Assembly (NCBI GenBank): GCA_025057395.1
Contig: JANWXU010000023.1
Coordinates: 1 to 43,526 of the forward strand
Reading direction: 5' to 3'
From: Bacteroidia bacterium
Lineage (GTDB): Bacteria > Bacteroidota > Bacteroidia > J057 > JANWXU01
Length of the DNA: 43,526 nt
Shown here: positions 27,519 to 36,097 of the stretch, in pieces
How positions within the stretch are numbered: the stretch's first letter is position 1
Layout: every line of letters begins with the position of its first letter
Notes under the pieces: generated by a model
Told to the model about the DNA's origin: nothing
Databases searched by the model: none
The model's input: the letters and a program-made list of their open reading frames with translations, nothing else
Position numbers and translations under genes: made by a program

Positions 27519-28715
27519 ATGATTAAAAAATATATTTTTTTACTTATAATTCTTTTTTTTAGCTTAGGGTGTAAGGAATCTAAAGAGGATGCAACTAAAT
27601 CCAGGGCTTCTGCATCAAATCCTAATTTTCCAGTAGCTCAGTCCAAACCACAACCTATTTATGATAGGCAAATCAATGATTGGGCTCGCTACTTGGCAGG
27701 CTTACCTCCCTTGCCCGGCAGTCAATTAGATAGCATAGACTATCGCATGGAAGCTAAAAAACATCAGGAGTTTTTCGAAAAGGCGTGGGCATGGAAAGAA
27801 AAAAAATTATTGCAGCCCCTTGCAGAATGGGCAAAAGTAGAACTAGCTGCAGAGCAACAGCGAGCCAAAACAGTTTTTTATCCTTTTAGTGGTCCCGATT
27901 TTATGACTATCCATGCTCTTTATCCTAATGCTGAACGTTATATTTTGATGGGTTTAGAAAATGAAGGTCGTATTCCTCCCTTGGAGCAAATTCGAAGAAG
28001 AGAATTAGCTGCAACTTTAGAAAACCTACGAATTTCGTTAAATGATATTCTCAATTATTCCTTTTTCAAGACCAATGACATGCGGGCAGAATTAAATCGT
28101 TTTCAAATTCGAGGTACTTTGCCTATACTACTGGCTTTTATTGCGCGAAGAGGAAATACAGTTTTAGAAGTAGAGCATGTTCAGTTAAGTGCTAATGGGG
28201 AAATAAAGCTTGGTAATCCTAATGCTAACCAACAACCAGAAGACAGTACTGTAACAGGGGTGCAGATTTTATTTCGAGCCTCAGAAGATGCGCCAGTGCA
28301 GAAAATCATTTACTTTTCTGCTAATATTAATAACACTTATATAAAAAAGTTAAAAGGTATGGTGCCCTACATACAAAGCTTAGAGCCTGCTTATACTTAT
28401 TTAAAGTCGGCTTCATATTTGATGCATGCCGACCATTTTTCCATTATTCGTGATTTGATACTAAAAGTTAGTCGCAGCCTTTTGCAAGATGACTCAGGTA
28501 TTGCTCTTCGCTTTTTTGATAGGCAAGTGTGGGACCTTACATTTTATGGCACTTATACCGCTCCTATACCCTTATTTGCCGCTCGTTATCAGCCAGAACT
28601 TCGTAAAATTTATGCTCAAAAAGAAGGAGTGAAGCCCCTTACCTTTGGAATTGGCTATCAATTCAGAGAAGGAACCTCTAATTTGATGTTAGCAAGGAAA
28701 AAAATAGCTCAATAA
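27519..28715 (+). CDS. Lipoprotein of unknown function
   Basis: The 398-residue protein has a lipoprotein signal with a lipobox SLGC (cysteine 18). After a polar linker with KSRASAS, the body is mostly helical and moderately conserved-looking, with the phrases VFYPFSGPDFMTIHALYPNAERYILMG (part only, about 120-145), YSFFKTNDMRAELN (about 185-197) and a C-terminal FGIGYQFREGTSNLM. I do not recognise a named family with confidence. The ATG start has a short AT-rich spacer after a terminator, so it likely has its own promoter. The purB gene begins seven bases after its stop, so both may share a transcript. Proteins of this shape occur in many Bacteroidota. Confidence 0.75.
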   Translation: MIKKYIFLLIILFFSLGCKESKEDATKSRASASNPNFPVAQSKPQPIYDRQINDWARYLAGLPPLPGSQLDSIDYRMEAKKHQEFFEKAWAWKEKKLLQPLAEWAKVELAAEQQRAKTVFYPFSGPDFMTIHALYPNAERYILMGLENEGRIPPLEQIRRRELAATLENLRISLNDILNYSFFKTNDMRAELNRFQIRGTLPILLAFIARRGNTVLEVEHVQLSANGEIKLGNPNANQQPEDSTVTGVQILFRASEDAPVQKIIYFSANINNTYIKKLKGMVPYIQSLEPAYTYLKSASYLMHADHFSIIRDLILKVSRSLLQDDSGIALRFFDRQVWDLTFYGTYTAPIPLFAARYQPELRKIYAQKEGVKPLTFGIGYQFREGTSNLMLARKKIAQ

Positions 28716-28722
28716 ATATGCT

Positions 28723-30099
28723 ATGGAATTAAGTGCTCAGGCATTATATGCTTTATGTCCTCTGGATGGAAGATATTATGAAAAGGTAAGAGTCTTAAGA
28801 GAGTATTTTTCGGAATGGGCTTATTTTCAATACCGTTTGTTGGTAGAGGTAGAGTATTTAATAGCGCTTAGTACGTATAAAGTGCTACCAGCTTTATCTC
28901 AAGAGGAGGTAGCTTCTTTGCGTACAATTTATCAAAATTTTGATGTAGCGGGTGCACAAAAAATTAAGGAATATGAAAAAAGCACCAATCACGATGTAAA
29001 AGCTATTGAATATTACTTGCGTCAAGTATTGGCTCAGAAGCTGTTAAATACTCAAAAATTGTCAGTCTATCAAGCGTTTGTGCATTTTGGTCTCACTTCG
29101 CAGGATATTAATAATACGGCTATTCCTCTGATGCTTCGGCAAGCTCTACATGATTGCTATATACCTGCTCTAGAAAAGCTACTTAGCAAGCTTACTGAAG
29201 TGGCAATTGCTTGGCGTAAAGTACCTATGCTAGCTTTTACTCACGGACAGCCAGCTAGCCCTACTACTTTAGGCAAGGAATTTTTGGTTTTTGTAGAACG
29301 TCTTCAAAATCAGCTGCATTTGCTTCAGCATTTAGAATATCCAGCTAAGTTTGGGGGGGCAACAGGTAATTTTAATGCTCATTTGTTTGCCTTTCCTAAT
29401 GTAGATTGGCTAAGTTTTGCAAATTATTTTGTAGAGCAAATTTTAGGTTTACGGCGTAATCAAGTAACTACTCAAATTGATCATTACGATGGGCTAGCCG
29501 CTATTTTTGATAATCTTCGTAGAATTAACATAATATTATTAGATTTTTGTCAAGACTGCTGGCTATATATTAGTAAAAATTATTTCAAACTTAAGATAGT
29601 AGAAAGTGAGGTGGGCTCTTCCACTATGCCCCACAAAGTAAACCCTATTGATTTTGAAAATGCGGAAGGTAATTTGGGGATTGCCAATGCCTTGCTAGAG
29701 CATATGAGCCGGAAATTGCCCGTTTCGCGCTTGCAACGTGACCTTTCAGATTCTACGGTGCTTAGAAATATCGGTTTACCTGTGGGCTACAGTTACTTAG
29801 CTATCCTTTCTATTGTTGCGGGTCTAAGCAAATTAGAAGTGAACTTACCAATTTTACAACAAGAATTAGAACAACAGTGGGTAGTTCTTGCAGAGGCTAT
29901 TCAAACCGTACTTCGTAAGTATGGAGATAACCAAGCCTATGAAAAACTTAAGGCTTTAACGCGAGGAGTAGATTCAGTTTCAAAAGAATTATTCAGTAAA
30001 TTTATAGAGGAACTTGCTGTCCCTAAAGAGGAGAAAGATAGGCTTTTAGCACTTACTCCTGATACTTATTTGGGGTATGCGCCCGAATTAGAACACTAA
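28723..30099 (+). CDS. purB: Adenylosuccinate lyase
   Basis: It catalyses two fumarate-releasing steps in purine synthesis (SAICAR to AICAR and adenylosuccinate to AMP). The 458-residue protein has TSQDINNTAIPLML (near 125), THGQPASPTTLGKE (near 170) and the superfamily signature SSTMPHKVNPIDFENAEGN near residue 298. The start MELSAQALYALCPLDGRYYEK is the classical N-terminus of the longer (gammaproteobacterial-type) PurB. All active-site motifs look intact. It converges with the ABC transporter ATPase, sharing four bases at the stops. Confidence 0.97.
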   Translation: MELSAQALYALCPLDGRYYEKVRVLREYFSEWAYFQYRLLVEVEYLIALSTYKVLPALSQEEVASLRTIYQNFDVAGAQKIKEYEKSTNHDVKAIEYYLRQVLAQKLLNTQKLSVYQAFVHFGLTSQDINNTAIPLMLRQALHDCYIPALEKLLSKLTEVAIAWRKVPMLAFTHGQPASPTTLGKEFLVFVERLQNQLHLLQHLEYPAKFGGATGNFNAHLFAFPNVDWLSFANYFVEQILGLRRNQVTTQIDHYDGLAAIFDNLRRINIILLDFCQDCWLYISKNYFKLKIVESEVGSSTMPHKVNPIDFENAEGNLGIANALLEHMSRKLPVSRLQRDLSDSTVLRNIGLPVGYSYLAILSIVAGLSKLEVNLPILQQELEQQWVVLAEAIQTVLRKYGDNQAYEKLKALTRGVDSVSKELFSKFIEELAVPKEEKDRLLALTPDTYLGYAPELEH

Positions 30100-30773
30100 T
30101 TAATAATACACCCATCCTTTAAAGTGATAATTTTATCAGCTTGAGCAGCAAAATGATTATCGTGAGTTACTATTAAAAAGGTTTGTCCTTGTTTTTGGTT
30201 GAGTTCTCGAAAAATTTGATACACTAAAGTGGCATTCTTTGAATCGAGGTTACCAGTGGGTTCGTCTCCCATGATAATTTTAGGTTTATTAATAAGTGCT
30301 CGTGCAATGGCTACACGCTGTTGCTGTCCGCCTGATAATTGATTAGCTTTTTTATAAGCAATACCGGATAAATTTAGCATTTCCAAGATATTGAGCGCCT
30401 CTTTTTCAATTTCTTGCTTAAGAGAATGATTGAGCTTAAGAGCCGGTAACATAACATTTTCTAAAACTGTAAATTCTGGAAGTAAATAATGAAATTGAAA
30501 TACGAAGCCAATATGTTCATTTCTTAGCTGGGCAAGGTCTCGAGCTGATTTATTTTTTAGTAATTCTCCTGCAAAATAAATTTCTCCGGTATAGTCGGTA
30601 TCCATAGTGCTTAGTACATATAACAAAGTGGATTTACCACTTCCTGAAGGACCTACAATGGCAATAAATTCACCCTCGTGAATCTCAAGCGTAATATCTT
30701 TTAACGCTTGAAATTCTACAGGTTTGTGGTAAAATTTATTAAGGTGAAAGGTTTGAAGAATGGGTAAGGGCAT
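30096..30773 (-). CDS. ABC transporter ATP-binding protein (LolD/MacB-like)
   Basis: The 225-residue ATPase has Walker [10 protein letters not shown] at residues 41-49, signature [15 protein letters not shown] from 146, Walker [13 protein letters not shown] with the catalytic glutamate at 171, and the switch histidine at 204 (VTHDN). A LolD-type N-terminus and the companion FtsX-like permease make it the energiser of a MacB/LolCDE-type exporter. It is encoded two bases downstream of the permease gene. Confidence is high for the class. The substrate (lipoprotein, antibiotic or peptide) is not known. Confidence 0.95.
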   Translation of the reverse strand: MPLPILQTFHLNKFYHKPVEFQALKDITLEIHEGEFIAIVGPSGSGKSTLLYVLSTMDTDYTGEIYFAGELLKNKSARDLAQLRNEHIGFVFQFHYLLPEFTVLENVMLPALKLNHSLKQEIEKEALNILEMLNLSGIAYKKANQLSGGQQQRVAIARALINKPKIIMGDEPTGNLDSKNATLVYQIFRELNQKQGQTFLIVTHDNHFAAQADKIITLKDGCIIN

Positions 30774-30775
30774 AG

Positions 30776-32038
30776 CTACTTGGATCTTAAAATTTCAATA
30801 GGGTCAATTTTTGCTGCTTTGCGTGCGGGCAGGTATCCGGCTATAGCTGTTACAAGCAGGGCAAATAAAAAGGCAAACGCAAAAAGTTCGGGTGAGGTAT
30901 TAAATTTTAAGTATTCCACAGAGATAAATCCCTGTACATTCATGCGAATAGAACCTACTATCTTTTGAAGTAAAAAGCCCAAGCCTAAACCTCCTATTCC
31001 TCCAACTGTGCCAATGATAAGCGATTCAGCAAGAAAAATTTTTGTAATCTCTTGACTTGTAAAACCGATAGCTTTAAGAATAGCAATATCTGAAAATTTT
31101 TCATAGATAATCATCATCAAAATATTAAAAATTCCAAATCCTGATACAATTAATATTGTTGTAATTACTAAGTAGGTTACCATATTTTGAATTCGAAATA
31201 TGCCAAAAATATTAGCATTGGCTTCTTTCCAATCCAGAGCTTTATAGCCCCACTTCTTTTGTAACTCAGAGGCTACCTGAGAAGATTGTTCGATATTTTT
31301 TAACTTGAGATTGATATCTGTAATAAAGCTATGATCTACTCCTAGCAGTATTTGGGCATTTCGAATGTTTACATAAGCTCTAGATTTATCTTGCTCCACG
31401 ATTCCTGTTTTATTGATAGCTACTACTTTCATTTGTAGGCTAATACCTGAGGGTGTAATTACCATGATATTATCATTGAGTTGTACACCTAACAGCTGCG
31501 CAAGACCAGCGCCAATAATAATTCCATTGGGTATTGTTTGGAGTTGTTGAATAGAACCCGCTATGTTATTTTTTTCTACATTGAAAAGCATATTTTCTTT
31601 TTCTATATGTACGCCCACTATTCTACCGCTAACCTGTGCTGTGCCCGATTTAAAGATAGCTTGCGTACTAAGGCTAGGAGAGACACCCTCTATGCGCTTA
31701 TCCTTTTCTAATAGGCGTACAATTTCGGAGGCAGCACGAATCTTGTTTATTTCATCTTTAGGCTTAGGATTATTAATTACTATCCAATGATTTTGGTAGT
31801 CGGAAGCTTGAGATAAGATGCTGGACCGCGAAGCTGAAGTTTCTTGATAAATTCGAATGTTAGCACTGGTATTGATGGTTTGCTCAATAAATAGTTGCTG
31901 GAAGCCCGTCATAAGACCCCCTTGAAAAAGAAAGATAGCAATTCCAAAGGATACTCCTAGGGTAGCCACTAGCGTTTGCCGCTTTTTAGAAAATAAATGT
32001 CGCAGGGCAATAGAAAGAATAAGATTAGAGGTTTTCAT
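30776..32038 (-). CDS. FtsX-like/MacB-type ABC transporter permease
   Basis: The 420-residue protein has one N-terminal membrane helix (about 20-42), a large periplasmic domain (about 43-275) typical of MacB_PCD, and three C-terminal helices (about 285-310, 335-360, 385-410) ending with the GYLPARKAAKIDPIEILR cytoplasmic tail. This is the canonical FtsX arrangement. The ATG overlaps the preceding adaptor stop as ATGA (32035-32038). Its substrate is unknown. Confidence 0.93.
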   Translation of the reverse strand: MKTSNLILSIALRHLFSKKRQTLVATLGVSFGIAIFLFQGGLMTGFQQLFIEQTINTSANIRIYQETSASRSSILSQASDYQNHWIVINNPKPKDEINKIRAASEIVRLLEKDKRIEGVSPSLSTQAIFKSGTAQVSGRIVGVHIEKENMLFNVEKNNIAGSIQQLQTIPNGIIIGAGLAQLLGVQLNDNIMVITPSGISLQMKVVAINKTGIVEQDKSRAYVNIRNAQILLGVDHSFITDINLKLKNIEQSSQVASELQKKWGYKALDWKEANANIFGIFRIQNMVTYLVITTILIVSGFGIFNILMMIIYEKFSDIAILKAIGFTSQEITKIFLAESLIIGTVGGIGGLGLGFLLQKIVGSIRMNVQGFISVEYLKFNTSPELFAFAFLFALLVTAIAGYLPARKAAKIDPIEILRSK

Positions 32039-33138
32039 GGTTTTATAATTTCTGTTTTTTCGTCTATTCCCCCAAGGATTTCTACGTATTCCAAATCTTC
32101 TATTCCTTTAATAATTTTTATGGTATCTTGTTTTTCTTTACGTATCACGTTTTCGTTATTGAATAGGAAACTTTTGGGTATTACTAGTGCATTTTTTCTC
32201 TCTGAAATAATAATATTGGCTTCAAGACTTAAGCCTGCATAAAATTCGAAATCTTGAGTGTGAATTGTTGCAATGATTTTGCAAGTTTTGTTAGTAGGAT
32301 TAATTCGCGGATAAATTTTCTGAACTTGCCCTTCAAAGAATTTGCCGCGGTAAGCGCTAATCTCGTAAATTACCTTTTGTCCAGGTTTAACAAAGCTAAT
32401 ATCTTTTTCATCGATGTATAATTCAGTCTCAAAGTCTTGAGCATTGCCAATGACTAGTAAGGCTGTATTTGTCGTTACAAGTTCGCCTTCTTGAGCCATT
32501 AAATCGTAAACTTTTCCATCAATTGATGAAAGTATGGTAAATTCATTAAGATTGCTTTGTTGAGATTCTAGTAAAAGTTTCGCATTCTGATACTCGGTTT
32601 GTACCTGATTTTCTATCTGACGTAGATTATGTAAACTTTTCTGATAGTTGCGTTTAGCAATTTCAAATTGGGTTTTTGCTTGCTCATATTGTTGTGTAGT
32701 AACTACCTTTTGGCTCCAGAGGGTTCTGTAACGCTCAAAATTGATGGAATCTAATTCATAGCGAATTTTGGCTGATTCTTTTTCCTGACGAGCAGCATTG
32801 ACTAAAGGAGATTGCTCTGAAAGGTTTTTTTGTGCTAAAAGGAATTGATTTCTAGCTATTTCTAAATTTTTTTCATTGGTTTCGCTGCGAATAACCACTA
32901 AAGGTTGCCCTGATTTTACTATTTGTCCTACTTCTACGAGTATTTTGCTTACATACCCCGATATTTTAGGGACTACGTTATAAATATGTTTAGGATTTAT
33001 TTTTCCGGAGGCAAAAACTGCGAAAACAATATCCTTTCGAAAAGGATGGATACTTTGCTCATTTTTACTATTACAGCTGTTATTACCAATAGCTAGCAGT
33101 AGTAAGGTTAAAATCAAACTTATTTTTTGAATATCCAC
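32035..33138 (-). CDS. HlyD/MFP-type periplasmic adaptor of the ABC exporter
   Basis: The 367-residue protein has a hydrophobic N-terminal segment and a possible lipobox at GNNSC, which is weak. Then come a lipoyl-like hairpin (VPKISGYVSKILVEVGQIVKSGQPL, about 40-65), a long coiled-coil hairpin (about 75-180) and a beta-barrel part with VIGNAQDFETELYIDEKDISFVKPGQKV. The start is a GTG at 33138. No in-frame ATG lies upstream before a stop, so GTG or a nearby TTG is the start. It couples the inner-membrane MacB-type pump to an outer-membrane channel. No TolC gene is adjacent. Confidence 0.9.
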   Translation of the reverse strand: MDIQKISLILTLLLLAIGNNSCNSKNEQSIHPFRKDIVFAVFASGKINPKHIYNVVPKISGYVSKILVEVGQIVKSGQPLVVIRSETNEKNLEIARNQFLLAQKNLSEQSPLVNAARQEKESAKIRYELDSINFERYRTLWSQKVVTTQQYEQAKTQFEIAKRNYQKSLHNLRQIENQVQTEYQNAKLLLESQQSNLNEFTILSSIDGKVYDLMAQEGELVTTNTALLVIGNAQDFETELYIDEKDISFVKPGQKVIYEISAYRGKFFEGQVQKIYPRINPTNKTCKIIATIHTQDFEFYAGLSLEANIIISERKNALVIPKSFLFNNENVIRKEKQDTIKIIKGIEDLEYVEILGGIDEKTEIIKP

Positions 33139-33162
33139 GATATTACTTTTGATTAAATTTTT

Positions 33163-33178
33163 TTGAGCAATTGCTCAA
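33163..33178. promoter_or_regulatory. Perfect 16-bp palindrome in the exporter/coiled-coil divergent region
   Basis: The sequence TTGAGCAATTGCTCAA is a perfect palindrome. It lies 24 bases upstream of the adaptor start and about 160 bases upstream of the coiled-coil gene. The length and symmetry resemble operators of TetR- or MarR-type regulators. On the minus strand a TAATTTTA sits just upstream of it, so it could overlap the adaptor transcription start. No regulator gene is adjacent. Confidence 0.45.
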
Positions 33179-33259
33179 CCTAAAATTATTATTTTTCGCA
33201 TAACAAAGCATTCGAAAAAATAAAAGCAAGTGAAAAGTAAAAAAATAAATTAAAAAGTA

Positions 33260-33288
33260 TTGACAAAACTTTAATCTTATTCTATACT
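33260..33288 (+). promoter_or_regulatory. Promoter of the coiled-coil gene pair
   Basis: TTGACA (33260-33265) is followed after 17 bases by TATACT (33283-33288), an unusually good general sigma-70 match for a Bacteroidota genome. The TTG and TACTTT also partly fit the Bacteroidota pattern. It lies 50 bases upstream of the ATG. Confidence 0.55.
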
Positions 33289-33303
33289 TTAACTACAAAT
33301 TAA

Positions 33304-33325
33304 TTTTATCACGTTCACGATAAAA
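33304..33325. promoter_or_regulatory. Inverted repeat in the coiled-coil gene leader
   Basis: TTTTATC (33304-33310) and GATAAAA (33319-33325) are perfect arms with an eight-base spacer ACGTTCAC. It lies between the promoter and the ATG at 33338, where an operator or 5'-leader hairpin would act. Confidence 0.4.
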
Positions 33326-33337
33326 AATATATCTCCA

Positions 33338-34534
33338 ATGGAAGCAATTATACCACATAATTATACTCTTTTATACGAAGATATTTTTTTGTTAAAAACC
33401 CTCGAATCTATGCAATTAAGTTATGATGTCCAAGAGTCGATGGGCAGGGTCACGATTATTGTGAAGGCCGTGGACGATTTGGGGCAGGCTCAGAATTTGG
33501 AATTTATTCAAGTTGATGAAGTAGACGGGCAATCTAAGGAGGATGAAACTTATTTTGTGGTATATCATCAGTCTGTATCTCTTTTTAATAATTTTTTAGC
33601 TAAGTTAAGAAAGAAGTATGATGAGCTGCACTCTAAGGGGCTAATCCATTTATTTGCAGACGACCCCGAAGTGATGCGTCGTGAAGAAGTAATTAGTTAT
33701 AGAAAGAAGCAAGCGAAGCGGCAAATAAAGAATTTAAAACGCCGAAAAAAGAAATTAAATGAAAAACAAGAAAGTCTCTTGAAGAAAAAAAAAGAGCTAT
33801 ATGTACAACGGAGTATACTAGTTGACGAAGCAGAAAAACTAGAACAAGAAATAGACTCTAAGACAAAGCAGGCATTGCAAGAGAAGCAAAAAGAATTTGA
33901 GCAGCAAATAGCAATGTTCAATCAAAAGGAAGAAGAAATAACCAACTTAATTGAACAAAAGGTAAATGAAAGTTTACCTAGTGCATTGGAATCTAGCTCC
34001 ACAATAAGGAGAATAGAGCAAAAGAAGAAGCTTATTGCAGAGCAAATGAAAGTTTTAGAAGAATATTTTTCCAAAAGGCTCAAAATTTTGGAAGATGAAT
34101 TAGAAATGCTTATTAACGAACGTGAACTCCTTGAAGTGAAGGAGGAAAGTATCAACTCTCAGGAGCAAATTTTAAGTGATGAAATGTCACGAAAAATAAA
34201 TCTAGGGCGTCAAGAACTAGAAAAATGTATAGACGAACAGCTAGCTGAAGACGAAGAAAGTTTGAAGCAGATGGAGCATAGAACTAATGAAATAAAAGAA
34301 AAAATTAGGTTTATGCAAGATGAAATGCGAATAGGGGTAGACTATAAGGTTCGGCAAGAATTTAAGATCCTTAATATTCGAGAAAGAGAATTAGACCGTG
34401 AAAGTAAATGCCTTAAAGAGTTGGAGGAAAAAATTAACCAAGAGCTGCAAAAAAATCCTGAAATTAAGCAGCAATTAATAATTGAGTTAGCTAAGGAAAA
34501 TAGTAAAAACAATAATAATAAAAAACAGAAGTAA
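33338..34534 (+). CDS. Coiled-coil protein with a small N-terminal head, member A of a tandem pair
   Basis: The 398-residue protein has no signal peptide or membrane helix. A head of about 100 residues shows an alternating beta/alpha pattern, with YEDIFLLKTLESMQLSYDV, GRVTIIVKAVDD and a YFVVYHQS strand. From about residue 108 it is one very charged Lys/Glu-rich coiled coil with heptads, for example KKLNEKQESLLKKKKELY and ELEMLINERELLE. It ends NNNNKKQK. I do not recognise a named family. Member B (64 bases downstream) has a head with the same order of hydrophobic residues, so they are probable paralogues. Coiled coils can resemble SMC, KfrA or cytoskeletal proteins, so similarity in the coil alone means little. 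Confidence 0.75.
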   Translation: MEAIIPHNYTLLYEDIFLLKTLESMQLSYDVQESMGRVTIIVKAVDDLGQAQNLEFIQVDEVDGQSKEDETYFVVYHQSVSLFNNFLAKLRKKYDELHSKGLIHLFADDPEVMRREEVISYRKKQAKRQIKNLKRRKKKLNEKQESLLKKKKELYVQRSILVDEAEKLEQEIDSKTKQALQEKQKEFEQQIAMFNQKEEEITNLIEQKVNESLPSALESSSTIRRIEQKKKLIAEQMKVLEEYFSKRLKILEDELEMLINERELLEVKEESINSQEQILSDEMSRKINLGRQELEKCIDEQLAEDEESLKQMEHRTNEIKEKIRFMQDEMRIGVDYKVRQEFKILNIRERELDRESKCLKELEEKINQELQKNPEIKQQLIIELAKENSKNNNNKKQK

Positions 34535-34598
34535 TCCTTAATTTTTTATTACCAAAAGTTTATTCTTATTAACATAAACTAAAAAACTACTATAACAG

Positions 34599-35825
34599 AT
34601 GGCTAATACTACCCTAGCAAACAATCCACAGAACAGCAAACTATCAAAACAAGTTATCGGCATTTATCAGGATGCTATTCTGAAGGCTTTAGCTTACCAT
34701 AATATTGAATGCGAGGTTCGTGAATCCTTGCAAGAATCCAAAATTATTGCAAAGGTAGAAAGTTTACAAAATACTAAAATAACTATAGAGTTCATTTTTG
34801 AGCGAGGGCAATATGTTTTTTATGCACCTTCTGATATTCTGGATATATTTGTTCATGTATCGCATTTTAGTAGGGGAGGATACAAATTCCCTTCTACGCT
34901 TTCCGATCTTTTATCACTGATTTCGTGTACATATGATGAAATTTGTAATGTTCCTGCTGTTTTTTATAAACAAAGTTGGAAGGAAAGAGTATTAAATAGA
35001 AAGTTTAAGCATATTAGAGAGCAGGAGGAGGAATTATACGAGCTAGAAACAGAAAAAATAGAGTTACAAAAGCAATTAAACAAGGAATCTGGGCTTTATG
35101 AGCGAATATTGCAAAAAGTAAAGTCCAAGGAGAAGGTATTATTGCGAAAGATTCGAAATATTCAAAAACAAAGAGAACAAATGGATCAGGAAGTTATCGG
35201 AAGGGTAGGGCAAGCTCTATTAATAAAGGAACGCGAGGTTTCGGTTTTTGAAGCGGCACAGGAATATAGAAAACAAAATTTTTCTCGAGAAGTAAAAGAA
35301 AAACTTGATCAGCAAATAGAATCAGTAATAGCCCTAGGTAAAAAGGAGATTGAAGAGAAAGGGCAGTTAGTGGAGCAAAAAAAGAAAGAATACGAGGAAA
35401 AATTAGCGCAGAAAGAAGAAGTAGTAAAGCAAGAGCAGTTAACTGTGGAAGTCAAGGAAAATTTACTTGCTTCTAGAGAGGCAGCAATTGGGAATAGAGA
35501 GAAATTCATGAGTGAGGAAGTTGCTCAAAGGATTGCACATGAGTATATTGAAAAATTAACTTCTAGAAAACGTGCTATAGAATTACGTAAACAAACTTTG
35601 CTGATAAAGGAGAGAGTAATAGAGCAGGAATTTCAAGCAGTAAAAAGTGAGTATGAATGCTTTGAAAGAGAGGTTCTTGCTCAAATTTCACCCAGGTTGA
35701 ATAAAATCATTCAAAAACAAAAGAGGCTAGAAAAATGGAGGCAACATTTAGAGGAGCGCAAGAAGATAATTGATGAAATTAAACGAAGAAGGCTACAAAA
35801 AGGCTATAAAAAGGATAAACTTTAG
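34599..35825 (+). CDS. Coiled-coil protein with a small N-terminal head, member B of a tandem pair
   Basis: The 408-residue protein is cytoplasmic by sequence. Its head (about 15-130) includes YQDAILKALAYHNIECEV, SKIIAKVESLQNTKITIEF and FPSTLSDLLSLISCTYDEI. The first two align by eye with the corresponding part of member A. Residues about 135-400 are a charged coiled coil with repeated E/K heptads (EEELYELETEKIELQKQL, REKFMSEEVAQRIAHEY). The tail is strongly basic (KRRRLQKGYKKDKL). The stop codon sits inside a hairpin that likely terminates transcription, so the pair is a closed transcription unit. The function is unknown; filament, scaffold or DNA/membrane organiser are all possible. Confidence 0.75.
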   Translation: MANTTLANNPQNSKLSKQVIGIYQDAILKALAYHNIECEVRESLQESKIIAKVESLQNTKITIEFIFERGQYVFYAPSDILDIFVHVSHFSRGGYKFPSTLSDLLSLISCTYDEICNVPAVFYKQSWKERVLNRKFKHIREQEEELYELETEKIELQKQLNKESGLYERILQKVKSKEKVLLRKIRNIQKQREQMDQEVIGRVGQALLIKEREVSVFEAAQEYRKQNFSREVKEKLDQQIESVIALGKKEIEEKGQLVEQKKKEYEEKLAQKEEVVKQEQLTVEVKENLLASREAAIGNREKFMSEEVAQRIAHEYIEKLTSRKRAIELRKQTLLIKERVIEQEFQAVKSEYECFEREVLAQISPRLNKIIQKQKRLEKWRQHLEERKKIIDEIKRRRLQKGYKKDKL

Positions 35826-35842
35826 AGTTTATCCTTATAGCC
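35802..35842 (+). terminator. Terminator-like hairpin overlapping the coiled-coil B stop codon
   Basis: The left arm GGCTATAAAAAGGATAAAC (35802-35820) and right arm GTTTATCCTTATAGCC (35827-35842) pair with a three-A bulge. The six-base loop contains part of the stop codon, and a short T-rich stretch follows. Confidence 0.7.
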
Positions 35843-36097
35843 TAGACTATATTTTTGATAGAACTAATCGGCAATATTAATAATATCGTACTTGCTCCCT
35901 AAGATTCTCTAAGATCGTAGATTAGAATATATAATAGCTTTGATAATTCGAGAAAGACTTTTAATCTTAGTGACGCCCAAGATAGTGATTGCGTATAGCA
36001 TGAAGGACAATCTTTGAATGAGGACTCCCAATCAAAATAAACACCTGCAGGAGGGATATAGAGTCTGAAATTAAACTTAAAAATAAGTACTAGATAA

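Noticed and set aside
34557-34580. AGTTTAT/ATAAACT inverted repeat between the two coiled-coil genes
   Set aside because: The seven-base arms are AT-rich and have a ten-base spacer, and no T-run follows. It is too weak to call a terminator.
33338-35825. SMC or Rad50 identity for the coiled-coil proteins
   Set aside because: There is no Walker A, Walker B or zinc hook, and similarity within coiled coils is not evidence of homology.
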